From contig JANXBW010000004.1 in NCBI GenBank assembly GCA_025060325.1, positions 150,705 through 214,704 of the forward strand: 64,000 bases of DNA, read 5' to 3'. This document shows, in pieces, positions 56,351 through 64,000 of this stretch. The stretch is from Thermoguttaceae bacterium (GTDB lineage: Bacteria; Planctomycetota; Planctomycetia; Pirellulales; Thermoguttaceae). The position numbers were made by a program, and so were the translations under genes. The stretch's first letter is position 1; each line of letters opens with the position of its first letter. The notes beneath the pieces were generated by a model. The model was not told the DNA's origin, ran no database searches, and saw only the letters and a list, made by a program, of their open reading frames with translations.

Positions 56351-57805
56351 CTACCCGCCACGCACATCGTAAGCATAAAGAACATCGCCATGGCGGATAT
56401 ACAGCGTGCCACCAATAACCACCGGGTGCGCCCAGGAAGGCCCACTGCCGTCCGGCGGCAAGCGAAATTGGCTCACAACGCGGTGCGCTTTTGGAGTGGC
56501 TTCAACTAACCCGACGACACCTCGTTCACTAAGCACGTAAAACATTCCGTCCGCGTAAGTCAGCGATCCCTTTCCCACTCCCGGGTGCTGATAAACGATC
56601 TCACCGGTGGCGAAATTCAAACACATCCAACGACCCTGGTGATTCGACCCATAAAGATAACCGTCCAAGAGAATCACCCCGCCGTGGTGATTGTCGAACC
56701 TTCTCTCGGCCCAAATGAGCTCAACATCGATTTTCCGCCCGGCCGGAACAAGGCGTAGTAGCTTCGCCCCCGTCCCATAGCCCGTGCTAACGAAAACGAA
56801 CCCATCGCGGTAAATGGGCATCAACGCGTTGACATCATAGTCGGTAATATGCTCGTGCCGAAACAGAAGTTCGCCCCTGTCGGCATCAACGCCGATAATT
56901 GCCCTGGCATTCATAGTAAAAATGATCCGCCGGCGTGCGAAGGTGCCGAGACTGGGCGAGGCATACCCGGCAAGATCGCCAGTACTGGGAGCCGCCCACA
57001 CAGTCTTTCCGGATAGCTTGTTTAGGGCCACGACGCTGACCTCTGGCCCACCTGGACAGCAGATCACGCGATCCCCATCGATCAAAACCGACTCGGCCAG
57101 CGCCCATGTGATATTGCGGGATCGAAAACGTTCCAGAATGTTGACACTCCACAACACTTTGCCGGTGGCTGCGTCGTAACAGGAGAGTTGTCCGAGCGGA
57201 CTTTCGTGGTAAACCCTGGAACCGTCAATTGTGGGTGTGCCACGCGTGCCGGGATAACTCCCTGTCCAGGCAGGGCCATTTTCCGCCTGCCAAAGCACCC
57301 GGCCTTCAAGATCTAACGCCGTTACGACTGTTTTGCCGCCAATATTCCCGGCGGTAAAAATTCGGCCGTCCGCCAACGTCACGCTGGAAAACCCTTCGCC
57401 AATACCTGTCCTTTTCCAGCGGAGTGGGGGCCCTCCTTCCGGCCACTGCTTAAGAAGTCCCTTATCCGGCGAAATGTTGTCGAAATTGGGACCGTGAAAG
57501 CGAGGCCAAAACGGCTGCGGAGCTGAGGCACTACCGCTCGGTGCCAAAGCGGCATATGCATTCCCCGGGGCGGTAGCGACCACCCCGGCAGCCTCTTTCC
57601 CCAGCTGACCCTCATCAGCTCCCCCCTCAACCAGCCGCACCTCGGCCGAGCGCACAACCTCCGAAACTACCGGTGGCTCCGCATTAGCACAGGCACTCCC
57701 CCAGATTGTTAGGCCAGCCAGCAACATAAGGACTGGAAATATGCTTCCCAAAGACGAGACTTTTCGTTCAGGTGTCTTGCTCAGCGCTTGCATAGGCTCC
57801 CCCAT
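56351..57805 (-). CDS. exported PQQ-type beta-propeller protein
   Basis: 484 residues with an N-terminal hydrophobic signal (VLMLLAGLTIWGSACANA). After a linker, repeated propeller blades follow: FHGPNFDNISPDKGLLKQWP opens the domain, then GRIFTAGNIGGKTVVTALDL, LSCYDAATGKVLWSVNI, VVALNKLSGKTVWAAP and MCLNFATGEIVYQHPG. This is the BamB/PQQ_2-like family seen widely in planctomycetes; no PQQ-binding dehydrogenase residues stand out, so an enzymatic role is not claimed. M1 or M5 (57793) may be the true start. Confidence 0.85.
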   Translation of the reverse strand: MGEPMQALSKTPERKVSSLGSIFPVLMLLAGLTIWGSACANAEPPVVSEVVRSAEVRLVEGGADEGQLGKEAAGVVATAPGNAYAALAPSGSASAPQPFWPRFHGPNFDNISPDKGLLKQWPEGGPPLRWKRTGIGEGFSSVTLADGRIFTAGNIGGKTVVTALDLEGRVLWQAENGPAWTGSYPGTRGTPTIDGSRVYHESPLGQLSCYDAATGKVLWSVNILERFRSRNITWALAESVLIDGDRVICCPGGPEVSVVALNKLSGKTVWAAPSTGDLAGYASPSLGTFARRRIIFTMNARAIIGVDADRGELLFRHEHITDYDVNALMPIYRDGFVFVSTGYGTGAKLLRLVPAGRKIDVELIWAERRFDNHHGGVILLDGYLYGSNHQGRWMCLNFATGEIVYQHPGVGKGSLTYADGMFYVLSERGVVGLVEATPKAHRVVSQFRLPPDGSGPSWAHPVVIGGTLYIRHGDVLYAYDVRGG

Positions 57806-58280
57806 GAGTTATCCAGTGGCAAGGCCGACAAAGGTGCTATTAAAACCTGTCTCGAATTGTTTGAGCATGCTTTCCCTGCCGTGTTTTTGGAAAGGGCTTT
57901 TCGGTTAAGGTGGCGGGTTGCCTCATTATCGCCACAGTGGAGGACCAGGGCAAGGACCGAAAAACAAAGACCAAATCGAGGCATGTTCTTCCTCAACAGC
58001 AACCTACTAATCGGCTTGCGGTTGCCCGAAGCTCATGGGTAATGCTCGGGCCCCATCGCCTGCCGTCTATCGGCTATTTGCGGAAAAGTCGCGCGGTCAG
58101 GTACACTATTTTGCGACTTGCAAACGAGCTGGCGCTTCAGGGAGGCTGCCTTCATTTCGGTCCCCCTTCTTTCCCAGGGTGGCGAAGAAGCCCACATCCT
58201 GATACGACGAAGCCCGAGCTTCCAGTAGCGCCTACGTTCTTACTTCGGCAGTCCGTTTTGAGCTTTAAGGAGCCATGCCG
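57806..58280. other. divergent intergenic region, 475 bp
   Basis: No gene recognised between the two divergently read propeller genes; both promoters are expected here. Confidence 0.4.
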
Positions 58281-59543
58281 ATGGCCGAGCGACCATGGAG
58301 GTGGATCACCCGCTGCGGTTGTTGGTATTATTCGTTTACATTCCTGAGCGTGTTATTAATTGGCACCTTGGGCTGTAAGAAGCCGGCCCTACAAACCAAG
58401 ATGGAGCCGGCCGTGGCCCCGCAAGGTGCCAAGGCTCAAGGACCTCCCAGTGGCGCAGCGGAGCTTGGGGAGTCAGCAGCCACGCCTGGCGGCAAGTCTG
58501 AAGGTCAGGTAGGCCCGACGAAGAGTGCGGCAGAAGCGGCGGCCCAAATTCTGCCCGGCCCTTCCCTCAAGAAACCGGAACTCCTCCTAGCCTTACCTGA
58601 AGCCTTTTGCAACACCCCGGACGCCATGTGTTTACTCCCTGATGGTCACGTCCTTTTGTCGGTGCCTAATTTTAACAACCCAGCTCAACCGCCGGTGATA
58701 ATGAAAATATTTCCGGACAACCGGGCGGAGGTTTTCCTTCAATTGCCCGACAATCCGTCAACGGGGAAACCTTTTGGACCCATGGGAATATGCGTCGCAC
58801 CTAACGGAGATCTTTTCTTGGCGGACAATCAGCGGGAGCATCCGCGGAAATCGCGAGTGTGCCGCATCCGCATGAAAAATGGTTTGCCAGTGGAGATCGG
58901 CCCGGCTGTGGAAGGCTTCAACATTGCCAACGCAGTCTTGTGTCACAATGGGTATCTTTATGTGACCGACACGCAGATTGACGCTAACCGCTATCCGGCT
59001 TTAAGCGGTGTCTTTCGCTTTCCACTTGCCCAGCTGGACGAAGCAGTCACCGTTTTGGCGGAGGAACTGCTTCATGATCCACACCTTGTGGCGGTCATCG
59101 AAACCTTCGACAAGACCATGCCCTTAGGTGCAGATGGTCTTTGCGTGGATGAAGACGGGAATCTCTATGTGGGAAATGTTTATGACGGCACCGTCCACCG
59201 CATCCGCTTCGATGCCGAGGGAAAAGTCATCGCCAATGAAGTGTTTGCAAAATCGGAGAACATGAAAAGCGCGGACGGCCTCTTCTATGACGCCAAACGG
59301 AAAGTTATTTATGTAGCTGACCCACGCGCGAATGCCGTCCATTGCGTTCATTTGGACGGCCGGGTAGAGACCCTCGCTCAAAACGGTGATACTGACGGGC
59401 GCGATGGCAGCCTCGACATGCCGGTGGAGGTGCTCGTTCGAGGAAACGAGCTGATCATATCCAACATGGATTGGCCAATGACGGGGTGCCTAAACAGCAC
59501 CTTCGATTTACCGGCTACGCTCTCGGTGATTCGTTTAGATTAG
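58281..59543 (+). CDS. SMP-30/NHL-type beta-propeller, probable lipoprotein
   Basis: 420 residues from ATG 58281, which AAGGAG precedes by eight bases. A signal with a near-lipobox (LLIGTLGCKK) suggests membrane anchoring. A Gly/Ala linker leads into a six-bladed propeller: DAMCLLPDGHVLLSVPNF, MGICVAPNGDLFLADNQ, GADGLCVDEDGNLYVGNVYD and SADGLFYDAKRKVIYVADP. The Asp/Asn/Glu residues at the blade centres resemble the metal site of gluconolactonase-like SMP-30 proteins. Function unknown. Confidence 0.83.
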   Translation: MAERPWRWITRCGCWYYSFTFLSVLLIGTLGCKKPALQTKMEPAVAPQGAKAQGPPSGAAELGESAATPGGKSEGQVGPTKSAAEAAAQILPGPSLKKPELLLALPEAFCNTPDAMCLLPDGHVLLSVPNFNNPAQPPVIMKIFPDNRAEVFLQLPDNPSTGKPFGPMGICVAPNGDLFLADNQREHPRKSRVCRIRMKNGLPVEIGPAVEGFNIANAVLCHNGYLYVTDTQIDANRYPALSGVFRFPLAQLDEAVTVLAEELLHDPHLVAVIETFDKTMPLGADGLCVDEDGNLYVGNVYDGTVHRIRFDAEGKVIANEVFAKSENMKSADGLFYDAKRKVIYVADPRANAVHCVHLDGRVETLAQNGDTDGRDGSLDMPVEVLVRGNELIISNMDWPMTGCLNSTFDLPATLSVIRLD

Positions 59544-59824
59544 AAAGCCCGAAGCTTGTCGCAAGGCGGGCAAGTGGGTAGCCTAGTTTCTCTGGGGGGC
59601 CGCCTGCCAACTTAAGAACGTTCCTGCCCGGAGGTTGACACCGCAGCGTTCGTAAACGCCGTTTCCCTTGTAAGTTTGGTTCTCGCTCGCCGCTGGCTAC
59701 ATTAACGTCATCAGAAGCTTCTACCCCAGATGCTGAAGCCGGTTGCAATTTGCAGGGCCGGCCGATTTTAGCCCACCCAACTTCTTGGCGAGGACCAGCT
59801 TTTTGAGTTCAGGAGCTTCCGACC

Positions 59825-61408
59825 GTGACTAGGCCAGGCATCTTTCGGACGTGTGTACTGTGGCTATGCTTCTGCGTACATTTGTCAGCGATCTTATTTG
59901 TCCACGGCAATCCGGCCCGCGCCGATGAGGAGGCACAATTTTCCCGGCTATGGGGCAAAATGGGGGAAAACTGGCGACCCGACAGTCGATTGCCGGACCT
60001 TTCCCAGGCTGGTTACCGCCGCGGCATGGAGCCTTACCGAATCCCGACTGCCCGCGTGTCAATTAGGGATTTCGGCGCTCGCGGCGATGGTCAAACCGAT
60101 GATTCCGAAGCTTTTCGGCGTGCACTTGAGGCGGGAGCTGGAAAGCTCATCGAGCTACCGCCAGGCCGGTACGTTCTGAACGGGCTTTTTTCAATTCGGC
60201 GCTCAGGCACCGTTTTACGCGGAGCGGGACCCGATCGCACAATCATTGTCTTTCAAACCCCGGGCGACAAGCTTTCGCCGCAGCCTACGCTCACCGATGG
60301 CAACCAGCCGACTACCGGTTGGTCCTGGGCCAATGGCTTGATTTCCGTCGGTACCGGAAGGTATCCGCGACGCTCTGGGGTGAGGGTTGTCGAGGAGCAA
60401 AAGCGGGGCGACATGAAGCTGATTGTGGAAAAGAATAGTTTTCGGCCCGGCGATGAAATTCTTCTTCGTCTACAAGATGATGCCGAAAAGTCACTCCTCC
60501 GGTATCTCTATCGCGGTCACCCGGGGAATATCTCCGGACTAAACAACTGGCAGGTTGTCCAGGTCTTTCGGGTGACGGAGAGTCGTGACACCGAGATTAA
60601 GCTGGACCGGGCCCTGCGGTTTGATGTCCGATTGTCTTGGCGTCCACAAGTGGAGCCATTTGTTCCCACGGTCACGGATGTAGGAGTGGAGGGGCTTTGC
60701 TTCGAGTTCCCCTTAGAAAAATACCGTGGGGAATTTCAGGAGGTGGGGTGGAATCCAATTGAAATCAAGGCTGATGCGGCCCACTGCTGGCTTCGCGACG
60801 TGCTGATCCGCAATGCCGACAGCGGTCCTTACGTCCACGGCTTTTTCTGCACGGTGGAAAAAATTGTTTTCGAAGCGGATCCGGAACGACTCACATCGCG
60901 AGGTTATTGCGGCCATCACGGCATAACTGTTTCCGGACACGATTGCCTTGTCCGCGATTTCGACTTCCGTTGTCGGTTCGTTCACGATTTGACAGTCCAG
61001 TCGGCCATCGGGTGCGTCTTTGCCGAGGGGAAGGGCATCGATGTGAATTTCGATCACCACCGCTGGGCACCTTATGAAAACCTTTTTACAGCGATCGATG
61101 CCGGCCGCGGCAGCAGACTCTTCGCTTCAAGCGGTGGTGGTATGCGAGGTAATCACTCGGCAGCCGGTGCAACCTTTTGGGCAATTCGCACACAGGAGCC
61201 TGTACCTTGGCCAAAACATTTCGGTGTACCGTGCATCAATCTCGTCGGTGTCAATGTCTCCGGGGTTGAAAAGATCGCGGCGGACTTACCAGAGGTAACC
61301 GACTGCTCGCGGCCTTGGGCGGAATTAATCCCGCCTCATCTATTGCGTCCTACAAATCTTTATGAGGCCCAGAAGGCCTTGAAAAGCAAAGTGTCTGCCC
61401 AACGGTGA
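59825..61408 (+). CDS. secreted pectate-lyase-like beta-helix protein
   Basis: 527 residues with a signal peptide (CVLWLCFCVHLSAILFVHG). The fold opens with VSIRDFGARGDGQTDDSEAF, the hallmark of Pectate_lyase_3/GH28-like proteins, then IELPPGRYVLNGLFSIRRSG and VLRGAGPDRTII. The central part (GVEGLCFEF, HCWLRDVLIRNADSG, CGHHGITVSGHDCLVRDFDF) forms the right-handed helix. The start is GTG 59825 after AGGAG. It likely acts on a polysaccharide, but no catalytic set can be named. Confidence 0.83.
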   Translation: MTRPGIFRTCVLWLCFCVHLSAILFVHGNPARADEEAQFSRLWGKMGENWRPDSRLPDLSQAGYRRGMEPYRIPTARVSIRDFGARGDGQTDDSEAFRRALEAGAGKLIELPPGRYVLNGLFSIRRSGTVLRGAGPDRTIIVFQTPGDKLSPQPTLTDGNQPTTGWSWANGLISVGTGRYPRRSGVRVVEEQKRGDMKLIVEKNSFRPGDEILLRLQDDAEKSLLRYLYRGHPGNISGLNNWQVVQVFRVTESRDTEIKLDRALRFDVRLSWRPQVEPFVPTVTDVGVEGLCFEFPLEKYRGEFQEVGWNPIEIKADAAHCWLRDVLIRNADSGPYVHGFFCTVEKIVFEADPERLTSRGYCGHHGITVSGHDCLVRDFDFRCRFVHDLTVQSAIGCVFAEGKGIDVNFDHHRWAPYENLFTAIDAGRGSRLFASSGGGMRGNHSAAGATFWAIRTQEPVPWPKHFGVPCINLVGVNVSGVEKIAADLPEVTDCSRPWAELIPPHLLRPTNLYEAQKALKSKVSAQR

Positions 61409-61729
61409 CCGGGATATTACTCAACATAATCAACATTAAGTAGTCGACAATTAGCCGCTTCGGCTGAGAGAAAGCCGGTGGTGAGCTGGAGGGTTTTTAC
61501 TCCGCGATCCTGCCCGGTATGGGCAAAGATGGCTCTGGTGGACGAAAAGCCTTCCCTCTTAATCCGCAGGTAGGGCGGAAACTCCTCGCTTTAAGCCACC
61601 GTGGCTACCAGCGCACACATATAGCCGTTTGTTCGCATGTCAAACCTGCGCAGCAAGTTGCTCAGCCTAAAAGATCCGTAGGAGACCGAGGAGCATCCGC
61701 GCTCATTTAAAGGCGGTCATATGGCCAAG
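61409..61729. other. intergenic gap between convergent genes, 321 bp
   Basis: No gene or strong terminator hairpin recognised. Confidence 0.35.
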
Positions 61730-63502
61730 CTAGGTAACCTCCCACCAAACGATGCCGCCAGGCGGGATTAAGGCGTCCACACTGGCCTCGGGAGTTTGCT
61801 GCCCCGCCGAGTCTCCCGGAGCGTTTGTTGACAAAAAGCTAAGCTCCGGCCCGGAAAGAAGGTTCCGAATCGGCCTGCGTCCAGCTAAAGCATCCGGCGA
61901 CAGTTTTTCCGGATTTTTGCCGACATTGAGCACAACCACAATATGCTGCGATCCGTCTAAGCTCTCCCGCTTGAAGGAAACTAGGTTCGGATTCCCGGTG
62001 TCAATCGGCAGTTGGGGCGCCTCAGGATGGAAGGCAGGTTGATCGAGCCGGACCTCGGCCAGTCGTTTCATTGCGCCGAAAACCTGCGCCGCCTCGCTGG
62101 CTGAATCGGAGAGCATAGCATTTAATTCGCTTAACTCGAACTTACGCCGGTTGATCGTCCGATTTCGGCCGGTTTGCTTTACCCCTTCCAGGTAATTTGG
62201 CGTGGCAAAAAGACTGAGGATGTAAACAGCGGGTATTCCCCGAAGAGCCAGCAAGAATGCATGGGCGGCTACAAATCGTCGACGCACTACTTCTGCCTCC
62301 CTGCCCCCAGGCTCAGAGAGAGCGGAAAAATAGGTGATATTGAGCTCGCAGGGAACTTCAGCGCCGTTGGGCGCCAGCCGATGGCTCACGCAGCCTCCAC
62401 GTTTGATTACTTCGTCCACAAGAGCGTTTAGCCGATCCGGTGGCAAAATGGCCTCTAAACCTCGCAGAGGAATTCCATCATGGGATGCTAAGAAATTGAC
62501 GACCGTTGTTCCTAGCGGGGTTGAACTGTGGTGAGCGAGGAATCGGCTTAAAAACGCTCCGCCGCCATTCAAGAATGCATCCAGAACAAGGGCGGGAAGC
62601 GAAAACTGATAGACCAAGTGAGCCTCATCGCCAAAGCCAAAGTAGTTGGACCCCTCAATCTCCGGAATGTTCGTTTCTGTCAAAAGAAGAGTCCCCGGGG
62701 CCACAGCGTCGACGACACATCGGAGGACCTTCACTATTTCGTGGGTCTCCGGCAAGTTAATGCACGGAGTACCAAGGCGCTTCCAAAGGTAGGGGACCGC
62801 ATCCAGGCGAAGGATACGCACGCCCTGCTCCAGGTAGAAAAGGAGCACATCCAGTATTTCGAGCAGCACAGCCGGCTCGGCATAGTTCAAATCCACTTGA
62901 TCATCGCTAAATGTGGTCCACACGTAGCGCCGACCGGCCTTGGTCTCCACCGGAGTTAAAAGCGGCGTGTTGCGCGGGCGAACGACCTGTACCAAAAGGG
63001 GATCCGGCACAGCCTCGATGAAAAAGTTGGCAAATCGCGCCTCTCGAGCCAAGTACCCCTGGAAGTAAGCACTTTTGCGCGACACATGGTTGAGGACTAG
63101 GTCGATCATCAAATCAAAGTGAGAGGCCAACTCGCGGATGTGATCCCACGTTCCTAACCGCGCATCCACCTGGCGGTAATCCACCACTGAGAAGCCATCG
63201 TCAGACGAGGCTGGGAAAATCGGAAGGAGGTGGAGAATCCGGAATAGATTTACCAGACGATGATCGGATAAGAAATCGCGGAGGACCTCGAGCGTGGGCC
63301 GGCGGCCATCGGTGATCTGATCGCCGTAAGTAATCAGGATGATATCTTTCTCATCCCAGGAGGACTTCTGACGAGGCTTAATCCGCGGGGCGTGCAGTTC
63401 GATAAGGCGAATTACCTGGTCGGCTACAGCACTGGCCCGATGCCCGTAAAGAGTTGTCAGATGGGCACGGAGTCTATCTGCAAGCGCCGATCCAGTCCAC
63501 AT
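61730..63502 (-). CDS. GH13 sucrose-phosphorylase-like enzyme
   Basis: 590 residues of the GH13 alpha-amylase clan, subfamily 18 type. Region I is LMIDLVLNHVS, region II RILRLDAVPYLWKRLGTPC with the nucleophile Asp, region III LLTETNIPE with the acid/base Glu, and region IV VNFLASHDGIPLRG. HLLPIFPASSDDGFSVVDYR is typical of sucrose and glucosylglycerate phosphorylases. The product specificity, sucrose versus glucosylglycerate or a related glucoside, cannot be decided by eye. The start is ATG 63502. It is preceded by a DUF1844 gene on the same strand. Confidence 0.87.
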   Translation of the reverse strand: MWTGSALADRLRAHLTTLYGHRASAVADQVIRLIELHAPRIKPRQKSSWDEKDIILITYGDQITDGRRPTLEVLRDFLSDHRLVNLFRILHLLPIFPASSDDGFSVVDYRQVDARLGTWDHIRELASHFDLMIDLVLNHVSRKSAYFQGYLAREARFANFFIEAVPDPLLVQVVRPRNTPLLTPVETKAGRRYVWTTFSDDQVDLNYAEPAVLLEILDVLLFYLEQGVRILRLDAVPYLWKRLGTPCINLPETHEIVKVLRCVVDAVAPGTLLLTETNIPEIEGSNYFGFGDEAHLVYQFSLPALVLDAFLNGGGAFLSRFLAHHSSTPLGTTVVNFLASHDGIPLRGLEAILPPDRLNALVDEVIKRGGCVSHRLAPNGAEVPCELNITYFSALSEPGGREAEVVRRRFVAAHAFLLALRGIPAVYILSLFATPNYLEGVKQTGRNRTINRRKFELSELNAMLSDSASEAAQVFGAMKRLAEVRLDQPAFHPEAPQLPIDTGNPNLVSFKRESLDGSQHIVVVLNVGKNPEKLSPDALAGRRPIRNLLSGPELSFLSTNAPGDSAGQQTPEASVDALIPPGGIVWWEVT

Positions 63503-63772
63503 GGAACCATTTCTCCACCATTTGAAACGGCTTGCACCTGAGGGAAGAGGCTAGCCCGGTGTGACTCCCCCGCCCGTTTGAACTAAGAATTCACCGTGTA
63601 AACGAAAGGTGTAATCGAAATGTAAGACTAAGCCGAAGCACCCTCCCCGCAAGCTTGCCACCCCCATCGAACCGGCCGATTTATCGGGGTATGCACAACC
63701 AAGAGTGGGCGACAGCCTGCAGTTGCGGGAAGACATGTAACCGCGTTTTCATTCCCACCAAACTTTTCACCC

Positions 63773-64000
63773 CTACCGGTTTTCGGGCGGCGATCCGCCT
63801 GGGGGGTTTGGCGGGGTCTTCCCTTTGAACTCTGGACCTAACTGAGCCACGATGGCATCATGAATGTTGACAAATGCCAACCGTAGCTCATCAAGCATCC
63901 CTTGCAGCATTTCCGTTTCCTCAGGGGTCCGATTCCCCTGCGTTTTTTCCTCAAGTACTCCCAAAAGATCGATGAAAAGCTTCGCTTGAGCCAGGCTTAC
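63773..64000 (-). CDS. DUF1844 protein (5' end outside window)
   Basis: The C-terminal 75 residues of a small protein read from the right edge: VSLAQAKLFIDLLGVLEEKT, then QGNRTPEETEMLQGMLDELR and LAFVNIHDAI. The AKLFIDLLGVLEEKT and LTPEE-like pattern is that of DUF1844, a short helical family found beside ribosome or metabolic genes in many bacteria. A Pro/Gly-rich tail (PPNPPGGSPP) ends it. The start lies outside; a TTG at 63964 is internal to the conserved helix and unlikely to be it. Confidence 0.75.
   Translation of the reverse strand, partial: VSLAQAKLFIDLLGVLEEKTQGNRTPEETEMLQGMLDELRLAFVNIHDAIVAQLGPEFKGKTPPNPPGGSPPENR

Overview
This window looks like chromosomal DNA of a planctomycete, probably of the Pirellulales and perhaps close to Thermogutta; that placement is inferred from gene content, not from a marker phylogeny. 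The signs are two DUF1559 proteins with prepilin-type N termini, a small exported carboxypeptidase-regulatory-like lipoprotein, a DUF1080 protein, a neutral-ceramidase-like protein, PQQ and NHL beta-propellers, an L25-Pth-S6-SSB-L9 string, many TTG/GTG starts, moderately high GC and long intergenic gaps. I saw no tRNA, rRNA, insertion sequence, phage gene or CRISPR array.

Layout. 0-4.7 kb, minus strand: an outer-membrane heptose/LPS-core cluster of gmhA, an HldE-like protein that has lost both active-site signatures, a GT9 heptosyltransferase and a GT4 glycosyltransferase cut by the window edge. 5.6-9.5 kb: priA, nadD and a small conserved protein. 9.9-15.7 kb: a soluble histidine kinase, a ceramidase-like secreted enzyme, a TrkH potassium transporter, and aroB coupled to a small unknown gene. 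15.9-19.5 kb: an EF-P modification locus (epmA, efp, epmB). 19.7-23.1 kb: a DUF1559 protein, a lipoprotein and a secreted two-domain protein. 24.1-27.8 kb: an MMPL/RND exporter translationally coupled to a membrane glycosyltransferase. 28.6-34.8 kb: a DUF1080/DUF2961-like protein, a NarL-type two-component pair and an enolase-superfamily enzyme. 35.1-37 kb: a second DUF1559 protein and a Cys/His membrane protein. 37.6-40.9 kb: rplY, pth, rpsF, ssb, rplI. 41.3-47.7 kb: superoxide dismutase, citramalate synthase behind an apparent transcription attenuator, and valS. 47.9-55.9 kb: a ROK kinase fused to an Mth938-like domain, GTP-type PEP carboxykinase, a Tat-exported TIM-barrel isomerase-like protein, a TPR lipoprotein and truB. 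56.4-64 kb: a PQQ propeller, an NHL propeller, a pectate-lyase-like protein, a GH13 sucrose-phosphorylase-like enzyme and a DUF1844 gene cut by the right edge.

The strongest unusual signal is upstream of cimA. A promoter-like -10 is followed by a 32-codon leader ORF with three consecutive Ile codons, then by mutually exclusive RNA pairings (1:2, 2:3, 3:4) that end in a textbook intrinsic terminator. This is the geometry of classical ribosome-mediated attenuation, and isoleucine is the end product of the citramalate pathway. Other leads are the HldE-like pseudoenzyme, a superoxide dismutase with two well-placed starts that would give an exported and a cytosolic form, the ROK-Mth938 fusion, and a strand-biased GGGCAGGG octamer. 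All functions are read from motifs by eye; no database search was run.
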